Origin: Janthinobacterium sp. J1-1
GTDB lineage: Bacteria > Pseudomonadota > Gammaproteobacteria > Burkholderiales > Burkholderiaceae_D
NCBI RefSeq assembly: GCF_030944405.1
Contig: NZ_CP132339.1
Span: forward strand, 372,001 to 436,000
Reading direction: 5' to 3'
DNA: 64,000 nucleotides
Part shown: one piece after another, positions 26,275-35,226 of the stretch
Layout: each line of letters starts with the position of its first letter
Numbering within the stretch: the first letter of the stretch is position 1
Notes under the pieces: model-generated
Database searches by the model: none
Told to the model about the DNA's origin: nothing
Seen by the model: the letters and a program-made list of their open reading frames with translations, nothing else
Program-made: the position numbers and the translations under genes

Positions 26275-28001
26275 GCGAGCAAAAGAACAAACGAGTATTA
26301 CGCTCGCAATCGTGGTTTGGTGGCGACGACAAGGACAGCTTCATTCACCGCAGCTGGATGAAAAACCAGGGTTTCCCCAGCGACGCCTTCGATGGCCGTC
26401 CGGTGATTGGCATCTGCAATACCTGGTCCGAACTGACGCCATGTAACGCCCATTTCCGCGACCTGGCCGAAATGGTCAAGCGCGGCGTGCTCGAAGCGGG
26501 CGGCTTTCCCGTTGAATTCCCCGTGATGTCGCTGGGCGAGACCAATTTGCGCCCGACCGCCATGTTGTTCCGCAACCTGGCCAGCATGGATGTGGAAGAA
26601 TCGATCCGCGCCAACCCGATCGACGGCGTGGTGCTGCTGACCGGCTGCGACAAGACCACCCCGGCCCTGCTGATGGGCGCGGCCAGCGTCGACCTGCCGA
26701 CCATCGTGCTGTCGGGCGGCCCGATGTTGAACGGGAATTACCGGGGCAAGCCGATCGGCTCGGGCACCGATGTGTGGAAATTCTCCGAAGACGTACGCGC
26801 CGGCCGCATGACGTCGGCCGAATTCAAGCAGGCCGAATCGTGCATGTCGCGCTCCGCCGGCCACTGCATGACGATGGGCACGGCTTCCACCATGGCCAGC
26901 ATGGTCGAGGCGCTGGGCGTGACCTTGCCGGGCAATGCCGCCATTCCCGCCGTCGATTCGCGCCGCAAGCTGCAGGCGCAGCTGACGGGCCGCCGCATCG
27001 TCGACATGGTGCATGAAGACCTGAAGCTGTCGAAAGTGCTGACCCGCGACGCGTTCGAAAACGCCATCATGGTCAACGGCGCCATCGGCGGCTCGACCAA
27101 TGCCGTGATCCACCTGCTGGCGATTGCCGGGCGCATCGGCGTCGACATGCGCCTGGCCGACTGGGACCGCCTGGGCCGCGACATTCCATGCCTGCTGAAC
27201 CTGATGCCGTCGGGCCAGTACCTGATGGAAGATTTTTACTATGCGGGCGGCCTGCCCGTCATCATCCGCGACCTGCTGGGCAAGCTGCATGGCGAAGCGC
27301 TGACGGTGACCGGCGCCACCATGGCCATCAACGTGGCCGAAGCGGAAAACTTCAACCCCGAAGTCATCACGCCGCTGGAGCAACCCTTCAAGGACGAAGG
27401 CGGCATCGCTGTCTTGCACGGCAACCTGTCGCCACGCGGCGCCGTCATCAAGCCATCGGCCGCCTCGCCCGAACTGATGCAGCACCGCGGCCGCGCCGTG
27501 GTCTTCAACAGCATCGAGCATTACAAGGAACGGGTCGACGATCCGGACTTGGACATCGACGCCAGCTGCATCATGGTGCTGCAGAACTGCGGCCCGCAGG
27601 GTTATCCCGGCATGGCCGAAGTGGGCAACATGGGCCTGCCGAAGAAACTGCTGGAACTGGGCGTGCGCGACATGGTCCGCATCTCGGATGCGCGCATGAG
27701 CGGCACGGCCTACGGCACCGTGGTGCTGCACGTGGCGCCGGAAGCGGCCGCCGGCGGCCCGCTGGCGCTGGTGCGCGATGGCGACATGATCGAACTCGAC
27801 GTGCATGGCCGCCGCCTGCATCTGGAAGTATCGGACGAAGAACTGGCGCGCCGCCGCGCCGAATGGAAGCCGATTGCACCAACCATGCGCGGCGGCTACC
27901 AGTCGATGTATATCAAGCACGTGATGCAGGCCGATGAAGGCGCCGACCTGGACTTCCTGGTCGGTTGCCGTGGTTCTGCCGTGCCGCGCGAGTCGCATTA
28001 A
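26271..28001 (+). CDS. Aldonate dehydratase, L-arabinonate/D-galactonate type (IlvD/Edd family)
   Basis: 576 residues starting at GTG 26271 behind AGGAGG, overlapping dgoK (GTGA). Fe-S cysteines: Cys58 (LTPCNAH), Cys126 (LTGCDKTTP), Cys199 (SAGHCMTMGTAS). Local matches to the characterised Rhizobium L-arabinonate dehydratase are strong (KNQGFPSDAFDGRPVIGI, NLMPSGQYLMEDFYYAGG, NCGPQGYPGMAEVGNMGLP). That enzyme class also accepts D-fuconate and D-galactonate. Neighbours DgoK and DgoA argue for galactonate as a main substrate here, replacing the enolase-family DgoD. Confidence 0.9.
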   Translation: MSEQKNKRVLRSQSWFGGDDKDSFIHRSWMKNQGFPSDAFDGRPVIGICNTWSELTPCNAHFRDLAEMVKRGVLEAGGFPVEFPVMSLGETNLRPTAMLFRNLASMDVEESIRANPIDGVVLLTGCDKTTPALLMGAASVDLPTIVLSGGPMLNGNYRGKPIGSGTDVWKFSEDVRAGRMTSAEFKQAESCMSRSAGHCMTMGTASTMASMVEALGVTLPGNAAIPAVDSRRKLQAQLTGRRIVDMVHEDLKLSKVLTRDAFENAIMVNGAIGGSTNAVIHLLAIAGRIGVDMRLADWDRLGRDIPCLLNLMPSGQYLMEDFYYAGGLPVIIRDLLGKLHGEALTVTGATMAINVAEAENFNPEVITPLEQPFKDEGGIAVLHGNLSPRGAVIKPSAASPELMQHRGRAVVFNSIEHYKERVDDPDLDIDASCIMVLQNCGPQGYPGMAEVGNMGLPKKLLELGVRDMVRISDARMSGTAYGTVVLHVAPEAAAGGPLALVRDGDMIELDVHGRRLHLEVSDEELARRRAEWKPIAPTMRGGYQSMYIKHVMQADEGADLDFLVGCRGSAVPRESH

Positions 28002-28005
28002 GACC

Positions 28006-28091
28006 GTAGGTCGGCTTGGCGCAGACGGTAGGTCGGCTTAGAAGCATGCGGGTTACGCCGTGCCGGCTAACCCGACCTACCCCGACCTACG
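28006..28091. repeat. REP-like repeat cluster (family A)
   Basis: Two partial heads (GTAGGTCGGCTTGG and GTAGGTCGGCTTAG) are followed by a full tail GGGTTACGCC...GGCTAACCCGACCTAC and an extra CCCGACCTAC. It fills most of the gap between the dehydratase and the lactonase and looks degenerate or rearranged. Confidence 0.8.
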
Positions 28092-28120
28092 TGCCGCTGA
28101 AATGAAAAAAGGAAAAAACA

Positions 28121-29014
28121 ATGGAGACAACAGCACAATTATTGGTCGACTCCCAGGATTTCCTGGGCGAGGGCGTGCGCTGGTGCGAACGCAGCGGGCG
28201 CGTGTTCTGGACCAATATCGAAGGCTGCAAGCTGCATGCCCTGACCCTGGCCACGGGCGTACGTGAAACCTGGGTCATGCCCGAGCGCCTGGCCTGTTTT
28301 GCGCTGACGGACGACGAGCACGTGCTGCTGCTGGGCCTGGCCTCGCGCCTGGCCTGGCATGACCTGCGCAGCGGCGCCGTCACCACCTTGCACGTGGTGG
28401 AAGCGGACCTGCCGATGACGCGCCTGAACGATGGCCGCTGCGACCGCCAGGGCCGCTTCGTGTTCGGCACCCTGGACGAGCGCCCGTGCCGCGATGCCAT
28501 CGGCAGCTTCTACCGCCTCAATCTCGATTTGACGCTGGAGCGTCTGCCGCTGCCGAACGTGGCGATCTCGAACAGCATCTGTTTCAGCGTCGATGGCGCC
28601 GCCATGTATTTCTGCGATTCGATCCAGGGCGTGATCTGGCGCTGGGACGATTATCTCGGCGGCGATGTCAGCCGGGTCAAGGTGTTTGCGCATCTGGCCG
28701 GTGAGCCTGGCGCACCGGATGGCGCCACCATCGACGCCGATGATTATCTGTGGAGCGCGCAGTGGGGCGCTTCGCGCGTGCTGCGCTTTGCGCCCGACGG
28801 CAGCATAGCCCGGCAGGTCACCTTGCCCGTTTCGCAGCCCAGCTGCGTGAGCGTCGGCGGCCCCGATTACAACGACGTATTCATTACCACGGCGCAGGAA
28901 AACCTGACGCCGGAACAACTGGCGGCGCAGCCGCAGGCCGGTGGCCTGTTCCATGCGCGCATCGACGGCGTGCGCGGCTTGCCCGAAGTGCGTTTCAATG
29001 CACGGCCAGTCTGA
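28121..29014 (+). CDS. SMP-30/gluconolactonase family aldonolactonase
   Basis: 297 residues, a six-bladed beta-propeller sugar lactonase. Metal-binding residues are visible: Glu17 in FLGEGVRW, Asn in RLNDGRCD, Asn in AISNSICFS and Asp in GAPDGATIDADDYLW. It should hydrolyse galactono- or arabino/xylono-lactone formed by the sugar dehydrogenases. It lies between the aldonate dehydratase and the aldolase, consistent with galactonolactonase, but may serve both pathways. Confidence 0.9.
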   Translation: METTAQLLVDSQDFLGEGVRWCERSGRVFWTNIEGCKLHALTLATGVRETWVMPERLACFALTDDEHVLLLGLASRLAWHDLRSGAVTTLHVVEADLPMTRLNDGRCDRQGRFVFGTLDERPCRDAIGSFYRLNLDLTLERLPLPNVAISNSICFSVDGAAMYFCDSIQGVIWRWDDYLGGDVSRVKVFAHLAGEPGAPDGATIDADDYLWSAQWGASRVLRFAPDGSIARQVTLPVSQPSCVSVGGPDYNDVFITTAQENLTPEQLAAQPQAGGLFHARIDGVRGLPEVRFNARPV

Positions 29015-29036
29015 CCAACCAATCAGGAGTATCAGC

Positions 29037-29675
29037 ATGTTGAAGCAAACAGTTTTTCAAGGCATCCTTGAGCGCGGCATGGTGGGCATCGTGCGCGCCG
29101 ACTCGCCCGAAGCGGCGGTACAGATCGCCGAGGCGTGCATCGCCGGCGGCGTGACGGCGCTGGAAGTGGCGTTCACCACGCCCGACACCCTGGGCGTGCT
29201 GCGCACCCTGCGCGAGCGCCATGGCAAGGACGTGCTGCTGGGTGCGGGCACGGTGCTCGATCCTGAAACGGCGCGCGCGGCGATTCTGGCCGGCGCCCAG
29301 TTCATCATTTCGCCCGGCGTCAATGTCGACACCATCGCCGTCTGCCAGCGCTACCAGGTGCTGGCCATGCCGGGCGCCATGACGCCGACCGAAATCGTCA
29401 CGGCCCTGCAGGCCGGCGCCGATATCGTCAAGGTGTTTCCGGCCGAGATGTTCGGCCCCGCCTATATCAAGGCCCTGCGCGCGCCGTTGCCGCACGCGCC
29501 CTTGATGCCGACCGGCGGCGTCACGGTAGAGAACCTCGGCGACTGGTTTGCCAACGGCGCCATCGCGGTCGGCATCGGCGGCAGCTTGAGCGGCCCGGGC
29601 GCCAAGGGCGATTACGCCGCCGTCACCAGCCGCGCGCGCGAGTTCGTGGCGCAGATGGCGGCCGTGCGCAAATAG
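29037..29675 (+). CDS. dgoA: 2-dehydro-3-deoxy-6-phosphogalactonate aldolase (DgoA)
   Basis: 212 residues, KDPG/KDPGal aldolase family. Class I aldolase residues: Glu43 (ALEVAFTTP), Arg20 (GIVRADSP) and the Schiff-base Lys132 (ADIVKVFPAEMFG). It splits KDPGal into pyruvate and glyceraldehyde 3-phosphate. I start at ATG 29037 after AATCAGGAGTATCAGC, which holds a good ribosome binding site. It is the last gene of the galactose-type set, followed by a hairpin. Confidence 0.92.
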   Translation: MLKQTVFQGILERGMVGIVRADSPEAAVQIAEACIAGGVTALEVAFTTPDTLGVLRTLRERHGKDVLLGAGTVLDPETARAAILAGAQFIISPGVNVDTIAVCQRYQVLAMPGAMTPTEIVTALQAGADIVKVFPAEMFGPAYIKALRAPLPHAPLMPTGGVTVENLGDWFANGAIAVGIGGSLSGPGAKGDYAAVTSRAREFVAQMAAVRK

Positions 29676-29686
29676 GCGTCCACCTC

Positions 29687-29714
29687 TTCAGGCTGGCTCC
29701 CATGCCGGCCTGAA
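29687..29714 (+). terminator. Hairpin after dgoA
   Basis: An 11-bp stem, TTCAGGCTGGC (29687-29697) with GCCGGCCTGAA (29704-29714) including one G-U pair, and a 6-base loop. No U-run follows, so termination would be inefficient or Rho-assisted. Confidence 0.45.
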
Positions 29715-29762
29715 TCTGCTACGCTAGGCGGGCAATGTCGCACGCCTGCCGAAGCCCAGACC

Positions 29763-30185
29763 ATGTCCCATATTCCCCGCATCCTCCAGGATGCCCGCAT
29801 TATCGCCATCGTCGGCCTGTCCGACAAACCCGAACGCGCCAGCCACCAGGTGGCCGAATACCTGATCGGGCACGGCTACCGGGTCGTGCCCGTCAACCCG
29901 GCGCTGGCCGGCCAGGACGTGCTGGGCCAGCGTGCGTTTGCCACCCTGACCGAAGCGGCCAGCGCACTGGCCCCGCAGCGCATCGATATCGTTGATGTTT
30001 TCCGCAAGTCCGAAGACATTGTGCCGATCGCGCAGGAAGCCGTCGCCATCGCGGCCGGCTGCCTGTGGCTGCAGCTCGATGTCGTCAACGAAGAAGCGGC
30101 GGCGATTGCGCGCGCCGCCGGTCTCGAGGTGGTGATGGATCACTGCACGAAGATCGAGCACCGCAACCTGGCGGTGACGGCATGA
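29763..30185 (+). CDS. CoA-binding domain protein (YccU type)
   Basis: 140 residues with a Rossmann CoA-binding fold (IIAIVGLSDKPERASHQVAEYL, GYRVVPVNP, DIVDVFRKSEDI, LWLQLDVVNEEAA, MDHCTKIEH). Stand-alone members of this family bind CoA and have no firm assigned role. It overlaps the PPK2 gene by 4 bases (ATGA), so the two are co-translated. Confidence 0.88.
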   Translation: MSHIPRILQDARIIAIVGLSDKPERASHQVAEYLIGHGYRVVPVNPALAGQDVLGQRAFATLTEAASALAPQRIDIVDVFRKSEDIVPIAQEAVAIAAGCLWLQLDVVNEEAAAIARAAGLEVVMDHCTKIEHRNLAVTA

Positions 30186-31024
30186 AGGCGCGCACGCAGT
30201 TCCGCGCCGGCAAAGGGTTTGACCTGAACGAGGATTTCGCTGGCAAGCGCTTGCTGGGCGCCGCCACCAAGGCCGCCAACAAGAAGCTGACGGCCGCCCA
30301 GTGCAAGGCGCTGGACCGCGAGGAAACCGTGGCCCTGACGGCGCAGATCGCCGAGTGCCAGAGCATGCTGTACGCCCAGCGCAAGCAGAAAGTGCTGCTG
30401 GTATTGCAGGGCATGGACACCTCGGGCAAGGATGGCACGGTAAAAGCCATCTTCAGCAATATCAACCCGATGGGCATCCGCGCCGTGGCCTTCAAGGGGC
30501 CGACCGATATCGAACTGGCGCACGACTACCTGTGGCGCGTGCACCAGCATGTGCCCGTCAAAGGCGAGATCGCGATCTTCAACCGCAGCCATTATGAAGA
30601 CGTGCTGATCACGCGCGTGCAGGACATGATCACCAAGCCCGAATGCGAGCGCCGCTACGCGCAGATCCGCGATTTCGAGCGCATGCTGAGCGAGACCGGT
30701 ACCGTCATCCTGAAGATCTTTTTGCATATCTCCAAGGATGAACAGCGCGGCCGCCTGCAGGAGCGGCTGGACGATCCCGACCGCCAGTGGAAGTTCGACC
30801 CGAACGATATTGCGCAGCGCAAGAAATGGGACGACTACCAGCGCGCCTACCAGACGGCGCTGCGCGAGACCGACGCCGACCACGCGCCCTGGTATGTGGT
30901 GCCGGCCAATTCCAAGACCCAGCGCAACCTGGTGGTGGCGTCCCTGCTGCTGGAAACCCTGCAGGCGATGAAGCTCGGCTACCCGGCGCCGGACCCGAAA
31001 CTATCGTCCTACAAGGTCGAGTAA
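30182..31024 (+). CDS. Polyphosphate kinase 2 family protein
   Basis: 280 residues. It transfers phosphate between polyphosphate and a nucleotide. The P-loop GMDTSGKDGT (77-86), the Walker B-like IAIFNRSHYEDVL, the lid region with RIRDFERML-type sequence and the ending DHAPWYVVPANSKTQRNLVV are typical of one-domain PPK2. Class (AMP, ADP or both) cannot be settled by eye. It is coupled to the CoA-binding protein gene and convergent with the esterase gene downstream, with only 4 bases between stops. Confidence 0.92.
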   Translation: MKARTQFRAGKGFDLNEDFAGKRLLGAATKAANKKLTAAQCKALDREETVALTAQIAECQSMLYAQRKQKVLLVLQGMDTSGKDGTVKAIFSNINPMGIRAVAFKGPTDIELAHDYLWRVHQHVPVKGEIAIFNRSHYEDVLITRVQDMITKPECERRYAQIRDFERMLSETGTVILKIFLHISKDEQRGRLQERLDDPDRQWKFDPNDIAQRKKWDDYQRAYQTALRETDADHAPWYVVPANSKTQRNLVVASLLLETLQAMKLGYPAPDPKLSSYKVE

Positions 31025-31028
31025 AAAC

Positions 31029-32132
31029 CTAGCGCGACCCTCTGCGCGCGGCCAGGCGGTCGAGCATGGCCTTGACCGCTTCCATTTGCGTGCCGCTCTG
31101 GCGGTAAAAGTCCGGCTCGAGCGGGTTGATGCTGGTGTAGCCCCAGAAGTCCCAGCAGCCTTTCGGGTTGTAGGGGTAGATCGGGCTCGGTTCCACCTGC
31201 GGGTACAGCACGATAATCTTGTTGGTATCGGCGACCTGGTTGTAGCCGGTGCGCGTATAAAACTGGTCGCCGATCGCCTGCGTGGTTTGCAGGCAGCCGT
31301 GGAACACCACATGCACGCGGCAGCTTTCGCTGTTGCAGGCGGCGGGAATATAGGCGTAGCCGGTATTGCCCATGCTGGAATACGAACTCTTGATAAAGCC
31401 GCGCTGGTTGAAAGCGATCAGCTTGCCCTTCAAGGTGGTCGATGACGGCTGCAGGTCCTGGTACAGATGCTGCAAGATGTCGCGCGCCTGGATAAAACCG
31501 CAGTTGTTGATGAACGGCGGCTGGGTGCTGGCGCAGGCCGCGTCCTGCAGGCTGTCGGTGATGATGGCGTGGCCGGCGGCCACCGTGTCGGCAAAGCGGA
31601 TTTGTGCGGCCGGGGTGCCGGCCAACTGGTAGAACCTGGCCACCTGCTCCACCACCGGCCGCGTCACGGTCTGGTCCCTGGTGCCGCTGAACAGGTAGAT
31701 GCGCTGGCGCTGCAAATTGCCGGTGTCGTCGATCAGCCGGTCGCGCGCAAAGTCCTGCGCCGCGCGCAGCAGGCCGGCCGCGTCGGGCGGTGATACTTGC
31801 GCGTCGCCCGGGTTCATGCAGGTGGTCAGGGCATTGTTCAGGTAGGCGATATATGGAAAACGGCCCGGCTGGCTGGCGCAGTAATACGGCCCGCCGGCGA
31901 TGATGCCGGCGCCGCTGACGGTGGCCGAATAGGCGACGGCGAACTGCGCCGCCATATAGCCGCCCGACGACAGGCCGGACACCGTGGTCTGGCGCAAGTC
32001 CACCTGCAGCGCGGGCAGGGCGGCGGCCTCGCTTTTCGGGACCGTCGGCTTGACGGGGCTGGTAATCGCGTAGGCTTGCGGCGCCAGCAGCACGCTGGCG
32101 GCAAGCAGGGCATGGATGGCTGGACGGTTCAT
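31029..32132 (-). CDS. Secreted PHB-depolymerase-like esterase
   Basis: 367 residues with a signal peptide ending PQAYA (cleavage near 22). A lipase box GLSSG (53-57) lies close to the N-terminus of the mature protein, followed by AAQFAVAYSATVSGAGIIAGGP. The late region has VFHGCLQTTQAIGDQFYTRTGYNQVAD and CWDFWGY, as in poly(3-hydroxybutyrate) depolymerases of the extracellular or periplasmic type. No separate substrate-binding domain is evident. It may act on short-chain PHA or oligomers. Confidence 0.85.
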   Translation of the reverse strand: MNRPAIHALLAASVLLAPQAYAITSPVKPTVPKSEAAALPALQVDLRQTTVSGLSSGGYMAAQFAVAYSATVSGAGIIAGGPYYCASQPGRFPYIAYLNNALTTCMNPGDAQVSPPDAAGLLRAAQDFARDRLIDDTGNLQRQRIYLFSGTRDQTVTRPVVEQVARFYQLAGTPAAQIRFADTVAAGHAIITDSLQDAACASTQPPFINNCGFIQARDILQHLYQDLQPSSTTLKGKLIAFNQRGFIKSSYSSMGNTGYAYIPAACNSESCRVHVVFHGCLQTTQAIGDQFYTRTGYNQVADTNKIIVLYPQVEPSPIYPYNPKGCWDFWGYTSINPLEPDFYRQSGTQMEAVKAMLDRLAARRGSR

Positions 32133-32301
32133 GGCATTTCCTGGCAATGGGGTAGGCCGAGCATAGGCAAAAATAATGTGCGGTGGGCAAGCACTGTCCT
32201 GGGCTTGATATCGCTCAATCGCCGCAGTGGTATCGGTGCCGCACACGCGCGCGCAAGGATTGGCATAGAATGCTTTTTTATCCTTTCATCATGGTGCCCG
32301 C

Positions 32302-32901
32302 ATGTCCAAGACTATTGCCCAGCTGTTCGCGTTGACCGCCCTGTGTGCGGGCCTGCCCGCTGTTGCCGCCCAGCCGGTCGTCGCTGCCGCTGCCGCCCCG
32401 GCCGCCGCCGCGCCAGTTGCCTGCCCGGCCATTCTCAAGCAGACCTTCAACCGCCTGCAGGATGAAGCGCCGCAGAACCTGTGCCAGTACGCGGGCAAGG
32501 TCGTGTTGGTCGTCAATACCGCCAGCTATTGCGGCTTTACCAAGCAGTACGAAGGCCTCGAAGCGCTGTATGCCAAGTACGGCAGCAAGGGCCTGGTGGT
32601 GCTGGGCTTCCCGTCGAACGACTTCGGCAACCAGGAACCGGGCAACAGCAAGGATATCGCCGACCTGTGCTACAACACCTATGGCGTGAAATTCCCCATG
32701 TTCGCCAAGTCGGTGGTGTCCGGCTCCACGCCGAACCCCTTCTATGCGGACCTGATCAAGCAGACCGGCAAGACGCCGGCCTGGAACTTCCATAAATACC
32801 TGATCGACCGCAACGGCAAGGTGCTGGAAAGCTTCCCCAGCAAGGTCACGCCGGAAGACAAGAAACTGGTGGGCGCCGTCGAAAAGGCGCTGGCGATGTA
32901 A
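32302..32901 (+). CDS. Exported glutathione peroxidase
   Basis: 199 residues. An N-terminal signal peptide (cut near AVAA, residue 23) and an Ala/Pro linker precede a thioredoxin-fold GPx domain. The active-site Cys77 lies in VVNTASYCGFTKQY. The Gln is in LGFPSNDFGNQEPG and the Trp in WNFHKYLIDRNGKV. It should reduce peroxides in the periplasm, probably with thioredoxin-like donors. Most bacterial GPx proteins are cytoplasmic, so the leader is notable. Confidence 0.9.
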   Translation: MSKTIAQLFALTALCAGLPAVAAQPVVAAAAAPAAAAPVACPAILKQTFNRLQDEAPQNLCQYAGKVVLVVNTASYCGFTKQYEGLEALYAKYGSKGLVVLGFPSNDFGNQEPGNSKDIADLCYNTYGVKFPMFAKSVVSGSTPNPFYADLIKQTGKTPAWNFHKYLIDRNGKVLESFPSKVTPEDKKLVGAVEKALAM

Positions 32902-32905
32902 GAAC

Positions 32906-32931
32906 AAACCGGCCCGGGCGCCGGTTTTTTT
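32906..32931 (+). terminator. Rho-independent terminator after the glutathione peroxidase gene
   Basis: Stem AAACCGGC (32906-32913) / GCCGGTTT (32920-32927), 6-base loop CCGGGC, followed by a T-run. Confidence 0.88.
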
Positions 32932-33012
32932 GTAACGCCGGGCTTGTCAATCTGGCATCGCTGTCCTAAGCTGGCTGCTGGAGTCTCTACAACAGCTGAC
33001 AAGGAGATCATC

Positions 33013-33372
33013 ATGGCGTATGTCGATGGATTCGTGGTGCCGGTGCCCAAGGACCGGCTGGAAGATTACCTGGCCATGTCGCGTGCCTGCGGCGCCATCT
33101 GGCGCGACCTGGGCGCGCTCGAGTTTCGCGAATGCGTGGCCGACGATGTCAAGCCGGGCAAGTGGACCTCGTTCCCGCAGGCGGTCGACCTGCAGGACGG
33201 CGAAGTGGTGATCTTTTCCTGGATCGTCTACGAATCGCGCGCCAGGCGTGACGAGATCAATGACAAGGTGATGAAAGATCCGCGCATGAAGGAATACATG
33301 GATCCGGAAAAATTGCCGTTTGACGGCAAGCGCATGGTCTACGGCGGTTACGAAATGAAAATCGATCTCTAA
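33013..33372 (+). CDS. DUF1428 family protein
   Basis: 119 residues, a dimeric alpha-beta barrel-like small protein. The start MAYVDGFVVPVPKDRLEDY and the end KRMVYGGYEMKIDL are typical of DUF1428. The biochemical role is unknown. ATG 33013 is preceded by AAGGAG. It overlaps the 3' end of pabBC on the opposite strand by 4 bases. Confidence 0.88.
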   Translation: MAYVDGFVVPVPKDRLEDYLAMSRACGAIWRDLGALEFRECVADDVKPGKWTSFPQAVDLQDGEVVIFSWIVYESRARRDEINDKVMKDPRMKEYMDPEKLPFDGKRMVYGGYEMKIDL

Positions 33373-35207
33373 ACGAGTTGTGCTGGCATCGCCCCGCGCA
33401 GCGCATTGCACACCACAATCTGCTGTGCGCTGGTCAGCATGGCGCGCGTGATCACGCTTTCCCGGGCATCCCAGGCCGGGTCGGCCAGCATGGCCGCGCG
33501 CTGCACGCCGGGCAGCAAGCCGCAAGATAGCGGCGGCGTATGCCAGCGCCCGTCCAGCTGGACGAACACATTGCTGCGCCCACCCTCGGTCAGTTCATCG
33601 CGCTCGTTAAAGAACAGCATGTCGAAGCAGCCCTGCGCCTCGGCGGCACGCCAGGCGGCGTCGTAGCGGGCGCGCACGCTGCTTTTATGGCGCAGGAACA
33701 GGTCGCCACTGTCCGTTGCATCGGACGCCAGCATCACCGTGACGGTGGCGGGCAGGGGCGCCAGCGCGCCGCTCTGCACGCTGAACCCGCCATCGTATGC
33801 CAGGGCCAGGCGCAGGCGGAAGGGCGTATCGTCCGGCCGCTCCGCGCAAGCGGCCTGCAGCGCGGCGATCGCCAGGCTTTCATCCCATGCAAAGCCGAAG
33901 TAGCGGGCCGATGCGCTCAAGCGCGCCAGGTGGCGCGCCTGCTGGCGGCAGCCGTCCGCGCGGCTGGCATGCAGGGTCTCGAACAGTTCGAAGTCGTTGC
34001 TCAAACCTGTCAGGAAACGCGCCTTGAGCCGGCATTCGGCAAATTCCTCGTCCGCCACGCTGTCGTAAACGATGCCGGCGCCCACGCCCAGTTCACCGCG
34101 GCGGGTGCCGCTGGCGGCATCAACAGGCTGCAGGGCCAGCGTGCGGATCGGCACCGACATGCAGAAGTCGCCCACCGCGTGCGCTGAATCTGGCGCGGGC
34201 GGATCGAACCAGCCGATCGCCCCGGTATAAATGCCGCGCGGGTCCGGTTCCAGTTCGGCGATGATTTCCATGGTGCGCCGCTTGGGTGCGCCCGTGATCG
34301 AGCCGCACGGATACAGCGCCTGGAAGATATCGGCCAGGCTGGCGTCCTGGCGCAGCCTGGCCTGCACGGTGGAGGTCATCTGCAGCACGCTGCTGTAGCG
34401 TTTGACGTCGAACAGGGCCGGCACCTGCACCGTGCCGGTGTCGGCGATGCGGCCGATATCGTTGCGCAGCAGGTCGACGATCATCAGGTTTTCGGCGCGG
34501 TTTTTCGGATCCTGCGCCAGTGCCAGCGCGCGGCGCGTGTTTTCCTCTTCCTGATCCGCCGGTGCCGCAGGCGCCGTGCCTTTCATCGGCCGCGCCGTCA
34601 ATTCACCGTGCGCATGGCGCACGAACAGTTCGGGCGACAGCGACAGCAGGGCGCCGCCATCGGGCAGCATGACCAGCGCGCCATACGGCACCGGCTGGCG
34701 CGCGCGCAGCCGCGCATACAGGGCGGCGGGCGCGCCAAACGCGTCGAAGCGCAGCCGATATGTGTAATTGACCTGGTAGGTGTCGCCGGCGGCGATATAG
34801 TCGTGGATGCGGGCCAAGGCCTGCGTGAACTGCCGCTGGTCGATATTGGCATTGACCCCGGCGATACCGGCCGGTGTCTCGCCAGCCGGCGCCTGGGCTG
34901 CCAGCCAATGCGCCACGTCATCCTGCGACAAATGCGCGCAGTGCTTGAACAGCAGCACCTGTGCCAGCGGTGGCGCGTCGCCATCAGCCGCGCGCGGCGG
35001 CGTCGCCAGCAGATGCGCGCCCAGTTCGTAGCTGCATACCGTGACGGCATGCAGGCCGCGTTGTAAGGCCGCTTCCAGGCCGTCCAGCAGTGCCGGCCAC
35101 TGCTCGATGGCATCGCAGCGCAGCACGCCCGCCACGCCCGTGTACAGCCGCGAGCCGGCGCCCGGGCTGGCGGCGTCGTCAAGCAGGGCGTAGCAGTCGG
35201 CACTCAT
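33369..35207 (-). CDS. pabB: PabB-PabC fusion: aminodeoxychorismate synthase component I / aminodeoxychorismate lyase
   Basis: 612 residues in two modules for 4-aminobenzoate (folate) synthesis. Residues about 1-375 are the chorismate-binding synthase PabB (RPMKGTAPA, AENLMIVDLLRNDIGRI, YPCGSITGAPKRRTMEII, GELGVGAGIVYDS). Residues about 385-612 are a PLP fold-type IV lyase like PabC (FELFETLHA, FNERDELTEGGRSNVFVQLDG, LLPGVQRAAML). The start ATG 35207 follows the slmA stop by 19 bases, so it is probably in the slmA operon. Such fusions are common in Burkholderiales relatives. Confidence 0.93.
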   Translation of the reverse strand: MSADCYALLDDAASPGAGSRLYTGVAGVLRCDAIEQWPALLDGLEAALQRGLHAVTVCSYELGAHLLATPPRAADGDAPPLAQVLLFKHCAHLSQDDVAHWLAAQAPAGETPAGIAGVNANIDQRQFTQALARIHDYIAAGDTYQVNYTYRLRFDAFGAPAALYARLRARQPVPYGALVMLPDGGALLSLSPELFVRHAHGELTARPMKGTAPAAPADQEEENTRRALALAQDPKNRAENLMIVDLLRNDIGRIADTGTVQVPALFDVKRYSSVLQMTSTVQARLRQDASLADIFQALYPCGSITGAPKRRTMEIIAELEPDPRGIYTGAIGWFDPPAPDSAHAVGDFCMSVPIRTLALQPVDAASGTRRGELGVGAGIVYDSVADEEFAECRLKARFLTGLSNDFELFETLHASRADGCRQQARHLARLSASARYFGFAWDESLAIAALQAACAERPDDTPFRLRLALAYDGGFSVQSGALAPLPATVTVMLASDATDSGDLFLRHKSSVRARYDAAWRAAEAQGCFDMLFFNERDELTEGGRSNVFVQLDGRWHTPPLSCGLLPGVQRAAMLADPAWDARESVITRAMLTSAQQIVVCNALRGAMPAQLV

Positions 35208-35226
35208 GGCAACAGCGGCGATGGAA

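Noticed and set aside
26298..27998. 566-codon open frame on the minus strand
   Set aside because: Antisense to the aldonate dehydratase with its three Fe-S cysteines; no protein features of its own.
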